64,000 bases of DNA from Nitrobacter sp963807355 (GTDB lineage: Bacteria; Pseudomonadota; Alphaproteobacteria; Rhizobiales; Xanthobacteraceae), in the NCBI GenBank assembly GCA_963807355.1, contig CAWEBX010000019.1, positions 1 to 64,000 of the forward strand. The letters run 5' to 3'. Positions 37,603-46,962 of this stretch are shown here, piece after piece. Every line of letters starts with the position of its first letter. Within the stretch, counting starts at the first letter, position 1. Under the pieces are notes generated by a model that did not search any database, had not been told where the DNA came from, and saw only the letters and a list, made by a program, of their open reading frames with translations. Made by a program: the position numbers and the translations under genes.

Positions 37603-37745
37603 GTTTCACCCTGACAACGTCGAGGGGCGCCGCCTCGGCGCCGTTTACTATCTGATATCAATACATAAAAGACCAGATTGTTGCGCGGAATTGAATCTCG
37701 TTGCCAACAATGGCGCAGCCGCGGTTGCGATGATATGTATGAACC

Positions 37746-37940
37746 ATGACAGTGTTTTTCAGTATGGTATTGGTTCCCGTCGCGGTGGCCTCGGTCGCTA
37801 CTGTATTGGTGATGGGTCTGGTCAACATGATGCGCGGGGGTAATCCCAACCTCTCGCAGAAGCTTATGCGAATGCGGGTTGTCCTGCAGTTCGTTGCGAT
37901 CATCATCACCATGGTGACGATCTGGATGCTTGGGCAGTGA
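37746..37940 (+). CDS. HIG1-domain small membrane protein
   Basis: 64 residues, two membrane helices joined by a short loop: MTVFFSMVLVPVAVASVATV, VLVMGLVNMMRGGNPNLSQK, LMRMRVVLQFVAIIITMVTI. The N-x-x-x-S-x-K/R-x-M-R-x-R-V-x-x-Q loop is the HIG1 signature. In mitochondria HIG1 proteins are accessory to cytochrome oxidase; the bacterial role is not settled. It is 30 bases upstream of the adenosyltransferase gene. Confidence 0.85.
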   Translation: MTVFFSMVLVPVAVASVATVLVMGLVNMMRGGNPNLSQKLMRMRVVLQFVAIIITMVTIWMLGQ

Positions 37941-37970
37941 CGGATTGATGGGCCTGGCACCGGAGGACCG

Positions 37971-38543
37971 ATGGTCGTTCTCAACCGAATCTACACACGC
38001 ACAGGTGACGACGGCACGACCGCGCTCGGCACCGGTGAGCGACGCCCGAAATACGATCTCCGTGTCGGCGCCTACGGGACTGTTGACGAGACCAACGCCG
38101 CGATCGGCGTGGTCCGGTTGCATCTTTCCGGCGCGCCCGATCTTGATGGGATGTTGGGCCGCATTCAGAACGATCTGTTCGATCTCGGCGCTGACCTGGC
38201 GGTGCCTCAGCGCGTGGGCAAAGCCGAACGGCTTCGCGTGGTGTCCAGCCAGGTCGTGCGTCTGGAGAACGATATCGACAGCCTCAATGCAGGGCTGCCC
38301 GATCTGACATCGTTCGTGCTGCCAGGAGGGGCGCCCGCCGCGGCATATCTCCATTTGGCGCGAACCGTTTGTCGCCGCGCGGAACGCATGATGGTGGAAC
38401 TCGCTGCGCAGCCCGGTGAACCGGTCAGCGATGCCGCCGTGAGATACATGAACCGCTTGTCGGATTTTCTGTTTGTGGCCAGCCGTTTTATGAACGCCGC
38501 GGGCGCGGGCGACGTGCTCTGGGTGCCCGGTCAAAATAGATGA
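37971..38543 (+). CDS. PduO-type cob(I)alamin adenosyltransferase
   Basis: Makes adenosylcobalamin from cob(I)alamin and ATP. 190 residues: LNRIYTRTGDDGTTALGTGE binds ATP, then GAYGTVDETNAAIGVVRLHL, FVLPGGAPAAAYLHLARTVC, RRAERMM and YMNRLSDFLFVASR. All family landmarks are present. Neighbours (HIG1 before, electron-transfer flavoprotein genes after) are usual for Bradyrhizobium relatives. Confidence 0.93.
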   Translation: MVVLNRIYTRTGDDGTTALGTGERRPKYDLRVGAYGTVDETNAAIGVVRLHLSGAPDLDGMLGRIQNDLFDLGADLAVPQRVGKAERLRVVSSQVVRLENDIDSLNAGLPDLTSFVLPGGAPAAAYLHLARTVCRRAERMMVELAAQPGEPVSDAAVRYMNRLSDFLFVASRFMNAAGAGDVLWVPGQNR

Positions 38544-38695
38544 TCACGACCCGATAGTTTCCTGGCTGCGCCGGGACCATTGAGGCTGCGTTTTTTGGCC
38601 TTCCCGCGTTGACCGCCGGAAACGGGACCTTTAGGTTCCGCGCCGAAGCTCACCGCCACGGTTGATCCAACCAACGCTCGGTTCGAAAGAGGTCG

Positions 38696-39445
38696 ATGAA
38701 GATTCTGGTGCCGGTCAAGCGGGTCGTCGATTTCAATGTGAAGATCCGCCTCAAGGGCGACGGATCTGGCGTCGAGCTTGCGAACGTCAAGATGTCGATA
38801 AATCCTTTCGACGAAATTGCGGTCGAGGAAGCCTTGCGCCTTCAGGAAGCCGGCAAGGCCACCGAAGTCGTATTGGTGTCGATTGGCCCGTCTCAGGCCG
38901 CGGACACGATCCGCACCGGCCTCGCCATGGGCGCCGACCGAGGCATCCTTGTCACGTCCGATGAACCTGTCGAACCGCTGGCGGTTGCCAAGATTCTCAG
39001 GGCGGTTGTCGAAGAGGAAGGCCCCGGGCTAATCATTCTCGGCAAGCAGGCCATTGACGACGATTCAAATCAGACCGGTCAGATGCTGGCGGGGCTACTT
39101 GGATGGGCGCAGGCAACCTTTGCGTCAAAGCTCGAGGTCGATGGGACCTATTTCAATGTGACACGTGAAGTGGATGGCGGGCTGCAGACGGTCAGGCTGA
39201 AAAGGCCCGCGATCGTGACGACGGATCTGCGGCTCAACGAGCCGCGCTATGCCAGTCTTCCGAACATTATGAAGGCGAAGAAGAAGCCGATCGTCGTGAG
39301 GGCTGCCAACCTATACGGCGTTGATCTCGCGCCGCGCCTTGAAATCCTCAAGACCACCGAACCTCCGGGCCGCAAGGCGGGCGTCAAGGTCAAGGATGTC
39401 GCCGAGCTGGTGTCCAAGCTCAGGAACGAAGCCGGGGTAATCTAA
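38696..39445 (+). CDS. etfB: Electron transfer flavoprotein beta subunit
   Basis: 249 residues: MKILVPVKRVVDFNVKIRLK, ANVKMSINPFDEIAVEEALR, ILGKQAIDDDSNQTGQMLAG, and the EtfB signature VDGGLQTVRLKRPAIVTTDL, RLNEPRYASLPNIMKAKKKP. Binds AMP and, with EtfA, passes electrons from acyl-CoA dehydrogenases to ETF-quinone oxidoreductase. The stop overlaps the start of etfA by one base (TAATG). Confidence 0.96.
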   Translation: MKILVPVKRVVDFNVKIRLKGDGSGVELANVKMSINPFDEIAVEEALRLQEAGKATEVVLVSIGPSQAADTIRTGLAMGADRGILVTSDEPVEPLAVAKILRAVVEEEGPGLIILGKQAIDDDSNQTGQMLAGLLGWAQATFASKLEVDGTYFNVTREVDGGLQTVRLKRPAIVTTDLRLNEPRYASLPNIMKAKKKPIVVRAANLYGVDLAPRLEILKTTEPPGRKAGVKVKDVAELVSKLRNEAGVI

Positions 39446-40389
39446 TGACCACGTTGCTGATCGCCGAACATGACCACGCGTCGCTGAAGGATGTCACGAG
39501 CAAGGCGCTGACCGCTGCCATTCAGCTCGGCTCGCCGGTCGAGGTGCTTGTCGCGGGTGAGAACGCCAAGGGCGCCGCCGAGAGCGCGGCGAGACTGAAG
39601 GGCGTCGCGAAAGTGCTGCTTGCGGATAGCCCGGCCTATGGCCACGATCTCGCCGAGCCGCTCGCCGCGCTGATCCGCTCCTTGGCGTCTGGTTATGATG
39701 CATTGATTGCGCCGGCAACCTCTCGCTTCAAGAATGTGATGCCGCGCGTTGCGGCGTTGCTCGACGTGATGCAGATCTCGGAAATCATCAAGGTAGTCGC
39801 GCCCGATATCTTTGAGCGGCCAATCTACGCTGGCAATGCGATTCAGACGGTCAGGTCCAGGGATGCCAAGAAGGTTATCACGGTGCGCACATCGACCTTT
39901 GCCGCGGTCGGAGAGGGCGGTAGTGCCCCCGTGGAGACCATCGTCGCGGTGGCTGATCCGGGGCTGTCGAGTTTCGTCAGCGAGCGGGTTGCCAGGAATA
40001 ATCGCCCGGAATTGGCCTCGGCGAGGATCATCGTCTCCGGAGGCCGTGGCATGCGAAGCAGCGCGAACTTCACCAAATATATCGAGCCGCTGGCGGACAA
40101 GCTCGGCGCCGGCGTTGGTGCGTCGCGAGCCGCCGTGGACGCGGGCTTCGCGCCAAATGACTGGCAGGTCGGGCAGACGGGCAAGGTGGTGGCACCGGAC
40201 CTTTATATCGCCGTCGGCATTTCCGGTGCAATTCAGCATCTGGCCGGAATGAAGGATTCCAAGGTCATCGTGGCGATCAACCAGGACGCGGATGCGCCTA
40301 TTTTCCAGGTTGCGGATTACGGCCTGGTGGCTGACTTGTATCAGGCGGTTCCTGAACTTACGGAAGAACTGGGAAAGCTAGACCGCTAA
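39445..40389 (+). CDS. etfA: Electron transfer flavoprotein alpha subunit
   Basis: 314 residues, starting inside the etfB stop. N-terminal domain MTTLLIAEHDHASLKDVTSK, then the FAD domain with ARIIVSGGRGMRSSANFTKY, GASRAAVDAGFAPNDWQVGQ, TGKVVAPDLYIAVGISGAIQ and HLAGMKDSKVIVAINQDADA. Binds FAD. Translationally coupled with etfB; the next gene is a hydroxyacyl-CoA dehydrogenase, so the locus serves fatty-acid or polyhydroxybutyrate metabolism. Confidence 0.96.
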   Translation: MTTLLIAEHDHASLKDVTSKALTAAIQLGSPVEVLVAGENAKGAAESAARLKGVAKVLLADSPAYGHDLAEPLAALIRSLASGYDALIAPATSRFKNVMPRVAALLDVMQISEIIKVVAPDIFERPIYAGNAIQTVRSRDAKKVITVRTSTFAAVGEGGSAPVETIVAVADPGLSSFVSERVARNNRPELASARIIVSGGRGMRSSANFTKYIEPLADKLGAGVGASRAAVDAGFAPNDWQVGQTGKVVAPDLYIAVGISGAIQHLAGMKDSKVIVAINQDADAPIFQVADYGLVADLYQAVPELTEELGKLDR

Positions 40390-40501
40390 CGATGATCCGA
40401 GGAGTGCTCCCGGAGCAACGGACTTCAGCCGGGGTTTGTGCAAGAATGGAGTGCGCCGCGGTCTGCGCGGTTCAGGACCGGTGAGATGACGAGATGCGGC
40501 A

Positions 40502-41374
40502 ATGATTAGAAAAGTCGGCGTGATCGGTTCGGGCCAGATGGGCAACGGCATTGCGCATGTGATCGCTCTTTCGGGGTTCGACGTCGTGCTCAACGATGTT
40601 TCCGCCGATCAGCTCAACTCGGCCATGGCGACGATCAACGCGAACCTGTCCCGCCAGGTCTTGAAGAAGATCATTACCGACGACGATCGCGAAAAAGCGC
40701 TTTCGCGGATTTCGCAAACCCAAACTTTCGACGGGTTGGCTGATTGCGATCTGGTGATCGAAACGGCCGTCGAGAAGGAGGAAGTGAAGCGGAAGATTTT
40801 TCTTAATCTGTGCACGGTGCTCAAGCCCGGGGCCATCGTCGCTTCCAACACCTCATCGATCTCGATTACGCGGCTGGCCGCGTCGACCGATCGGCCGGAA
40901 AAGTTCATCGGCATTCATTTCATGAATCCGGTGCCGCTGATGGAGTTGGTCGAACTCATCCGGGGCATCGCGACCGGCGATGCGACATTCGATACGGCCA
41001 AGGAATTCGTCATTAAGCTCGGCAAGCAGATTGCCGTGTCGGAGGACTTTCCGGCTTTCATTGTCAACCGCATTCTGCTGCCGATGATCAACGAGGCCAT
41101 CTACACCCTGTATGAAGGCGTGGGTAACGTCGAGGCGATCGATGCCGCCATGCGGCTCGGCGCGCATCACCCAATGGGTCCACTTGAACTCGCCGACTTC
41201 ATTGGGCTCGACACCTGCCTGTCTATCATGCAGGTGCTGCACGAAGGACTCGCCGACTCCAAGTATCGGCCCTGTCCGTTGCTGGTGAAATACGTCGAGG
41301 CTGGATGGCTCGGGCGCAAGAGCCAGCGCGGCTTCTACGACTATCGCGGTGAAAAGCCGGTTCCCACGCGCTAA
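40502..41374 (+). CDS. 3-hydroxybutyryl-CoA dehydrogenase
   Basis: NAD(P)-dependent oxidation of 3-hydroxyacyl-CoA. 290 residues; Rossmann motif GVIGSGQMGNGIAHVIALSG, then KPGAIVASNTSSISITRLAA, FIGIHFMNPVPLMELVELIR (catalytic His in H-F-M-N-P), FPAFIVNRILLPMINEAIYT, and LGAHHPMGPLELADFIGLDT. ATG 40502. It is 112 bases after etfA and probably in the same transcription unit. Confidence 0.94.
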   Translation: MIRKVGVIGSGQMGNGIAHVIALSGFDVVLNDVSADQLNSAMATINANLSRQVLKKIITDDDREKALSRISQTQTFDGLADCDLVIETAVEKEEVKRKIFLNLCTVLKPGAIVASNTSSISITRLAASTDRPEKFIGIHFMNPVPLMELVELIRGIATGDATFDTAKEFVIKLGKQIAVSEDFPAFIVNRILLPMINEAIYTLYEGVGNVEAIDAAMRLGAHHPMGPLELADFIGLDTCLSIMQVLHEGLADSKYRPCPLLVKYVEAGWLGRKSQRGFYDYRGEKPVPTR

Positions 41375-41408
41375 TCGTTCCGCCAGGATTTGTTAACCAC
41401 AGTTCGCT

Positions 41409-41507
41409 AGAGTCTTTCACCCTTTCACGGAAACGGTGAAAGACTCTATGTTTTGATTTGATTGCGTTTTCTTCACGCGAACCGGTATCCGCTTCGCTCG
41501 AAAACGC
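41409..41507. repeat. Two adjacent intergenic hairpins
   Basis: Hairpin one: AGAGTCTTTCAC (41409-41420) pairs perfectly with GTGAAAGACTCT (41436-41447). Hairpin two: GCGTTTTC (41464-41471) with GAAAACGC (41500-41507) around CACGCGAACCGGTATCC, an intergenic motif that I recognise from Bradyrhizobium relatives. They follow the dehydrogenase stop and may terminate transcription. Confidence 0.65.
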
Positions 41508-41535
41508 CTCTAGAACGGGCGGTGGAGCTGTCCAC

Positions 41536-41727
41536 ATGTATGTAAGTTTAGTTGCGGCAGCGGCCGGCATGATGGCGGCCAATACGCAATCGCAGATCGC
41601 GAACCGGGTCATGAAGATGAGCCTCGACGCCCAGGCGCAGGTGCTTCAGTTGCTCGTCCCATCGCAGACCAGCTCGGCAACGAACAACGCGCCGGGCATC
41701 GGCGGTCATCTTGACGTTTCAGTTTAG
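41536..41727 (+). CDS. Small helical protein, possibly YjfB-like putative motility protein
   Basis: 63 residues from ATG 41536: MYVSLVAAAAGMMAANTQSQ, IANRVMKMSLDAQAQVLQLL. The pattern (helix, then V-M-K-x-x-L-D-x-Q-x-x-x-x-x-x-L) resembles YjfB-type proteins. Weak assignment. The end overlaps the convergent VOC gene by four bases. Confidence 0.45.
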   Translation: MYVSLVAAAAGMMAANTQSQIANRVMKMSLDAQAQVLQLLVPSQTSSATNNAPGIGGHLDVSV

Positions 41728-42122
41728 GTCGATTTCGGGCTTTGGTTCTGTGTCGGTGTGATCCAGCCGACACCGACGCCCCCCGGCTGCATCAGGATCG
41801 CCATGCGGCCAACGTTTGGAACTTCGAAAATCGGTTTCATCAATTGCGCGCCGGCGGCCACCGCCTTCGCGACGCGCGCATCGATGTCATCGACGACGAG
41901 ATACGGCATCCAGCCATCGGGAACGCCCTCCAGGCCGGGACGGTTGGTAGGGAAGATTCCGCCGACCGGCTCGCCATTCGCTAGCGCCACCCAGTAGCAT
42001 TCGCCATCCGGTTGGGTCTGTGCCTCATAGGTCCATCCGACCGTTCGGGCGTAGAATGTCTTGAATCCTTCCGGGTCGCGGGTGACGAATTCAGTCCAGT
42101 GAAAGTGACCATGTCCTGTCAT
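41724..42122 (-). CDS. VOC-family (glyoxalase-like) protein
   Basis: From ATG 42122: MTGHGHFHWTEFVTRDPEGF, YEAQTQPDGECYWVALANGE, PVGGIFPTNRPGLEGVPDGW, VVDDIDARVAKAVAAGAQLM. 132 residues. The paired beta-alpha-beta-beta-beta pattern is that of VOC enzymes, which often bind a metal; substrate unknown. ATG 42140 in frame is less likely. The DUF1428 gene lies upstream in the same orientation. Confidence 0.85.
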   Translation of the reverse strand: MTGHGHFHWTEFVTRDPEGFKTFYARTVGWTYEAQTQPDGECYWVALANGEPVGGIFPTNRPGLEGVPDGWMPYLVVDDIDARVAKAVAAGAQLMKPIFEVPNVGRMAILMQPGGVGVGWITPTQNQSPKST

Positions 42123-42149
42123 TGGATTCTTCCTTTGCATCTGTGTCGA

Positions 42150-42509
42150 TCACGCGCTGACGAACACCTCGAAGCCGCCATAGATCATACGCTTGGCATC
42201 GAACGGCATCGCCTTCGGATCCATCATGTCGGCGAGGCGCGGGTCCTTCATCACCTTGGTGTTGACCCTGTCGCGATGCTTGCGCGACTTGTAGGTAATC
42301 CAGGAAAACACCACAGTTTCGCCCGGCTTCAGCTTCACGCTGCGCGGAAACGACGTCCACTTGCCGACCTTGACGTCCTCCGCCACGCATTCGCGATAAT
42401 CCAGCGCGCCGTGCTCGCGCCAGACCTTGGCGGCCTTGCGTGCCATGGTGCGGTAGGCATTGAGACGCTTCTTCGGCACCGGAACGATGAATCCGTCGAC
42501 ATACTGCAT
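42150..42509 (-). CDS. DUF1428 family protein
   Basis: 119 residues: MQYVDGFIVPVPKKRLNAYR, AAKVWREHGALDYRECVAED, WTSFPRSVKLKPGETVVFSW and KAMPFDAKRMIYGGFEVFVS. The M-x-Y-V-D-G-F start and D-x-K-R-M-x-Y-G-G-F end are characteristic of this ferredoxin-like family of unknown role. Probably co-transcribed with the VOC gene downstream. Confidence 0.9.
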   Translation of the reverse strand: MQYVDGFIVPVPKKRLNAYRTMARKAAKVWREHGALDYRECVAEDVKVGKWTSFPRSVKLKPGETVVFSWITYKSRKHRDRVNTKVMKDPRLADMMDPKAMPFDAKRMIYGGFEVFVSA

Positions 42510-42608
42510 GGAAATTCCTTTCGGTTGCGCTCAGGGGAGCCGCAGGTGCGGGGGCATTCGGACCCGTCCGTTCGTTGTGATGCTTGACCGGTCAGTGGTG
42601 AACCGGGG

Positions 42609-43292
42609 TCATGGCGCCAACGATGCCTCAATCAGTTTGATCGCGTCGGGGCTGTCCCATTCAGCCGGTCCGGCCATGTTGCCGATTTCGCAACCGTGGC
42701 CGTCGATCAGCACCGAGGTAGGCATTCCGACCGCCATGCCAACGCTTTTGAGCGCCTGAAAAACGGACGCTTTGTCGTCATGAAAATTGCCCAGATGAGT
42801 CAGGTTGGCTTCTTTCAAAAAAGCCTTCGGTTTGTCGGAGTCGCGGGTGTCGATATTGATGGCGACCACGGCGAATTTGTCGCTGCCAAGCTTGCCTTGA
42901 AGTCGGTCCAGGGCCGGCATTTCCGTCCTGCAGGGCACACACCAGGTCGCCCATAGGTTCACGAGAACGGTCTTCCCTTGCCAGTCCGAAAGCTTCCTGG
43001 GTTGGCCGTCGCCGTCCGTAAAGGCCAGGTCCGGCATCTGACGTGGTTTCGATGCCATGGTCAGGGAAGCCACTTCGCCTATGGCCTGCGGGGCGAGCTT
43101 TTTGGACAGTTCCACCGCCGTACCGCAGGGTACGAAGGCGTGAGCGGCGGACTTCGTGTGCCTGAGGTGCCCGATACCTAAAAGAGTGGCCGTAACCCCA
43201 ACGACGATAGCGACTGCGACCAACGGGCCTATGGGAAGCTTGCTTTCGGCGCGATGAGGCGGCGTGGGGGTATCGGTCATATCGTTTGTCAT
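42609..43292 (-). CDS. tlpA: TlpA-type membrane-anchored thiol:disulfide reductase
   Basis: 227 residues. N-terminal anchor LPIGPLVAVAIVVGVTATLL, then a periplasmic thioredoxin domain with active site WCVPC in LVNLWATWCVPCRTEMPALD, and cis-Pro region VGMPTSVLIDGHGCEIGN. The extra Cys in the N-terminal segment (FVPCGTAVE) and a second near the C-terminus are typical of TlpA. In Bradyrhizobium TlpA reduces the copper-chaperone and CoxB cysteines for cytochrome oxidase assembly. A second ATG lies four codons in. Divergent from argH. Confidence 0.88.
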   Translation of the reverse strand: MTNDMTDTPTPPHRAESKLPIGPLVAVAIVVGVTATLLGIGHLRHTKSAAHAFVPCGTAVELSKKLAPQAIGEVASLTMASKPRQMPDLAFTDGDGQPRKLSDWQGKTVLVNLWATWCVPCRTEMPALDRLQGKLGSDKFAVVAINIDTRDSDKPKAFLKEANLTHLGNFHDDKASVFQALKSVGMAVGMPTSVLIDGHGCEIGNMAGPAEWDSPDAIKLIEASLAP

Positions 43293-43391
43293 CCTGTATA
43301 AGATACGGGTATGCAGGCGTCGGCTTCAGACGGCTACACCAACCGGACGGGATCAATCGTCCGGCAAGCATGATGAAAATGAGCGCGCGGC

Positions 43392-44780
43392 ATGAGCAAC
43401 AAGATGTGGGGCGGCCGGTTCGGCGAAGGACCCGATGCGATCATGGAGGAGATCAATGTCTCAATCGACGTGGATCGCCACCTCTACGCTCAGGACATCG
43501 CCGCGTCAAAGGTCCATGCTGAGATGCTTGCCGCTCAAGGCATCATCGCGGCGGATGATGCGAAAAAAATAGGCAAGGGTCTAGACACGATTTTGTCAGA
43601 GATCCGCAACGATTCCTTCGACTTCAAGCGAGCGCTCGAAGACATTCACATGAACGTGGAGGGCAGACTCGGGGAACTGATCGGGGCCGCGGCGGGACGA
43701 TTGCATACCGCGCGCTCTCGTAACGATCAGGTTGCGACCGATTTCCGCCTCTATGTCCGTGACGTCATCGACGAGACCGATGCTGCGCTCGATGCCTTTC
43801 AGCAGGTTCTGGCGACGCGCGCTCTGGAGTTTGCAGGGACGGTGATGCCGGGTTTTACGCACTTGCAAACCGCTCAGCCGGTGACCTTCGGTCATCATCT
43901 GTTGGCCTATGTCGAAATGGCAGCCCGTGATCGCGGGCGCTTCGCCGATGCGCGCAAGCGTTTGAACGAGAGCCCGCTTGGAGCGGCCGCGCTGGCAGGT
44001 ACATCCTTCCCGATCGATCGCCATGCCACCGCGAAGGGACTTGGGTTCGATCGCCCGATGGCGAATTCGCTTGACGCGGTTTCCGACCGCGATTTCGTTC
44101 TGGAGACACTATCGGCCGCGGCGATCGCATCGACGCACTTGTCGCGTTTCGCGGAGGAGATGGTGATCTGGACGTCGCCGCTGGTGGGCCTTGTACGACT
44201 TTCCGACAAGTTCACCACGGGTTCGTCGATCATGCCGCAGAAGCGTAATCCGGACGCTGCCGAATTGGTGCGCGCCAAAACCGGTCGCGTCGTCGGAGCG
44301 CTCACGGGGCTGCTGGTCGTGATGAAGGGATTGCCGCTGGCCTATCAAAAGGACATGCAGGAAGACAAGCAGGGTGCGATGGAGGCGTTCAGCGCGCTCT
44401 CGCTGGCGATCCGCGCCATGACCGGCATGGTCGCCGACCTCGTGCCTGACGAGACGCGGATGAAGGCCGCGGCTGGCGACGGCTATGCGACCGCGACTGA
44501 TCTCGCAGACTGGCTGGTCCGGACGCTGAAGATGCCGTTCCGTGATGCGCATCACGTCACCGGGCGTATCGTTGCCGCTGCATCGAAGCAGGGCGTCGCC
44601 CTGCATGAGCTGCCGCTGTCTGCGATGCAGGAGGTGGAGCCGCGCATTACCCGCGACGCCCTTATGGTGCTATCCGTGGAGGCATCGGTGAAAAGCCGGA
44701 CGAGCTACGGTGGGACCGCGCCGAAAAATGTTCACGCGCAAGCCGAGGCCTGGCTCAAGCGGCTGAAAGAGCGAAAATAG
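43392..44780 (+). CDS. argH: Argininosuccinate lyase
   Basis: Last step of arginine synthesis. 462 residues: MSNKMWGGRFGEGPDAIMEE, GRLHTARSRNDQVATDFRLY, MPGFTHLQTAQPVTFGHHLL and the fumarase-superfamily signature GSSIMPQKRNPDAAELVRAK. Full length. First gene of the argH / lipoprotein / lysA run. Confidence 0.97.
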   Translation: MSNKMWGGRFGEGPDAIMEEINVSIDVDRHLYAQDIAASKVHAEMLAAQGIIAADDAKKIGKGLDTILSEIRNDSFDFKRALEDIHMNVEGRLGELIGAAAGRLHTARSRNDQVATDFRLYVRDVIDETDAALDAFQQVLATRALEFAGTVMPGFTHLQTAQPVTFGHHLLAYVEMAARDRGRFADARKRLNESPLGAAALAGTSFPIDRHATAKGLGFDRPMANSLDAVSDRDFVLETLSAAAIASTHLSRFAEEMVIWTSPLVGLVRLSDKFTTGSSIMPQKRNPDAAELVRAKTGRVVGALTGLLVVMKGLPLAYQKDMQEDKQGAMEAFSALSLAIRAMTGMVADLVPDETRMKAAAGDGYATATDLADWLVRTLKMPFRDAHHVTGRIVAAASKQGVALHELPLSAMQEVEPRITRDALMVLSVEASVKSRTSYGGTAPKNVHAQAEAWLKRLKERK

Positions 44781-44872
44781 AATCCGTCCTTTTTTCGCTT
44801 GAATTTCCTTGTCTTCCGGTCTCGCCAGAACAGGGCATTCTTTGTATGGTGCCCCCGATTGGGGAAACCGCC

Positions 44873-45153
44873 GTGAACAGCACTTCGAGATCCGTCTCAG
44901 CGAGATGGGCACTATTTTTTCTGACAGCAGCTGCGCTGGCGCTCGCCGGTTGCGGGCGAAAGGGCGACCTCGATCGTCCCTCGACCGCGTCGGAGCAGCC
45001 GCCAGCCGCCGCCCCGGCGGCGGAGGCCATGAGCGCGCGAATACAACCAATGGCAACTTGTTCGATCCGTCTTACGGGATGAACAGTGATCCGGCTGCGT
45101 CCAAGGGCACCAAGAAATCCTTCATCCTCGACCCGTTGCTCGACAGCCGTTGA
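44873..45153 (+). pseudogene. LptM-like small lipoprotein, one frameshift
   Basis: GTG 44873 (or ATG 44846) begins SARWALFFLTAAALALAGCG with lipobox L-A-G-C and the following CGRKGDLDRPS, typical of the LptM/YifL lipoproteins that help LptD assembly. A shift between about 45025 and 45045 is needed to reach NGNLFDPSYGMNSDPAASK and GTKKSFILDPLLDSR at 45153. The total length is not a multiple of three. Placement between argH and lysA is the standard one in this family. Could be an assembly error. Confidence 0.7.
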
Positions 45154-45320
45154 GAGGCGGTGGTGGCGGTCAGACGTTTGCTTCATGATCTCTGCGTACC
45201 TTCAAGCGACTATGAGCCGAGATCACAACAGAAGCGCAACCGGTGTCCTTTTGAATCCGAAGTTCCTTAGGGAAGGTGCGACATTGGTCAAGCGAACGTC
45301 GGACTCGGGAAACTAGTTTT

Positions 45321-46586
45321 ATGCACCACTTCGATTATCGCGACGGCGTGCTCCACGCCGAGGGCGTCGATCTTTCAATGCTCGCTGAGGTCGTCGGCAC
45401 GCCGTTCTATTGTTATTCGACGGCTACGCTGGAACGGCACTACCGCGTATTTGCTGAGGCTTTCGCAGGGACCGACCATCTGGTCTGCTACGCCGTGAAG
45501 GCGAATTCCAATCAGTCGGTGCTGCGAACCATGGCAAAGCTCGGAGCGGGAGCCGACGTCGTCTCCGGCGGTGAACTTAAGCGCGCGCTCGCTGCGGACA
45601 TTCCGGCGAGCAAGATTCTCTTCTCGGGCGTCGGCAAGACCGAATCCGAACTACGCGCGGCTTTGGCCGCAGACGTTCTTTGCATCAATGTTGAATCGGA
45701 ACCAGAACTCGACCTGCTGTCCCGGCTTGCGATTGAAACGGGTCGCACCGCGCGCGTCTCGGTCCGTGTCAATCCTGACGTTGATTCCGGCACTCATGCC
45801 AAGATTTCAACGGGCAGACTGGAGAACAAGTTCGGCATTCCGATCACCCAGGCGCGTGCAGTCTATGCCAGAGCGGCGAAGCTGCCCGGTATAAAGGTCA
45901 CCGGCGTCGACATGCATATCGGCAGCCAGATCACCGATCTCGGTCCGATGGAAACAGCCTTCCGTTTGCTGGCGGATTTTGTCTCCACGCTGCGCGCCGA
46001 TGGTCACGTCATCTCGCATGTCGATTTTGGCGGCGGCCTCGGCATTCCCTATTACGAGGACCGATCGGCGCCGCCAGAACCGCTTGCCTATGCCGACATG
46101 GTCAAGCGCGTGACCCACAATCTTGACTGCACGCTGATGTTCGAGCCGGGCCGCATGATTGTCGGCAATGCCGGCATACTGGTGACGCGCGTAATCTACG
46201 TGAAGCATGGCAATGCCCGGAATTTCGTCATCATCGATGCGGCCATGAACGACCTCATTCGCCCCACGCTATACGAGGCCTATCATCAGATCATGCCGGT
46301 GCGCGCCGCATCCAAGGATGCCACGGTGATGGTTGCCGATGTGGTCGGTCCGGTTTGCGAGACCGGGGATTATCTGGCGATCGAGCGCAATCTGCCGGAG
46401 CCGCAAGCCGGCGACCTTCTCGCGATCATGACCGCCGGTGCTTACGGAGCAGTGCAGTCAGGAACCTATAACACCCGCGCGCTGATCCCCGAGGTGTTGG
46501 TCAAAGAAGACCAGTATGCGGTGGTCCGCCCGCGCATCGAAGTCGAGCAACTCATTGCAATGGACAAACTTGCACCCTGGCTGTGA
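45321..46586 (+). CDS. lysA: Diaminopimelate decarboxylase
   Basis: PLP enzyme making lysine. ATG 45321 (MHHFDYRDGVLHAEGVDLSM). PLP Lys in LVCYAVKANSNQSVLRTMAK, then GAGADVVSGGELKRALAADI, VDMHIGSQITDLGP, SHVDFGGGLGIPYY, FEPGRMIVGNAGILVTRVIY and substrate-site VVGPVCETGDYLA, AGAYGAVQSGTYNTRALIPE. 421 residues, full length. Confidence 0.97.
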   Translation: MHHFDYRDGVLHAEGVDLSMLAEVVGTPFYCYSTATLERHYRVFAEAFAGTDHLVCYAVKANSNQSVLRTMAKLGAGADVVSGGELKRALAADIPASKILFSGVGKTESELRAALAADVLCINVESEPELDLLSRLAIETGRTARVSVRVNPDVDSGTHAKISTGRLENKFGIPITQARAVYARAAKLPGIKVTGVDMHIGSQITDLGPMETAFRLLADFVSTLRADGHVISHVDFGGGLGIPYYEDRSAPPEPLAYADMVKRVTHNLDCTLMFEPGRMIVGNAGILVTRVIYVKHGNARNFVIIDAAMNDLIRPTLYEAYHQIMPVRAASKDATVMVADVVGPVCETGDYLAIERNLPEPQAGDLLAIMTAGAYGAVQSGTYNTRALIPEVLVKEDQYAVVRPRIEVEQLIAMDKLAPWL

Positions 46587-46962
46587 TCGCCGCCGCCTCG
46601 CTCAATTCCAATGGTGTCACTATCGATCGTGCAGGTGCGCTGCAACATGAAGGCGCTTCTCGACTGCATGCGAATGTGGGCAAGCTGAGGATAATGCAAG
46701 AGTAAAGGCCCAAGAGCGCGAGTCAAAAGCCGCATTCGCAGGGCAAGATCCGGCGGCCTTCAACGCCGGGCCGAATCCGTTGCACGATATACATCTATTT
46801 GGTATGGGTGTGCCCGCCGCTCCCTTTAGGCACGCGAAACGGGCTAGAGTGGGGCTGTTCGAGATTGATGAGCCGGGGGTGCCGCAGCCATCGATCTTTT
46901 CAGTTCGTCCGGGACCTCCCGGGTTTCTTTGGCTCCTTCATACCGCTGGGAGTATTTTAGTA
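46587..46962. other. Gene-free stretch between lysA and cycM
   Basis: No supported gene. In relatives a large TIGR02302-type membrane protein gene often follows lysA (from memory); no trace of it is seen here. Confidence 0.4.

Noticed and set aside
37900..38000. Cobalamin riboswitch upstream of the adenosyltransferase gene.
   Set aside because: Only 30 bases separate it from the HIG1 gene and no B12-box-like sequence was seen.
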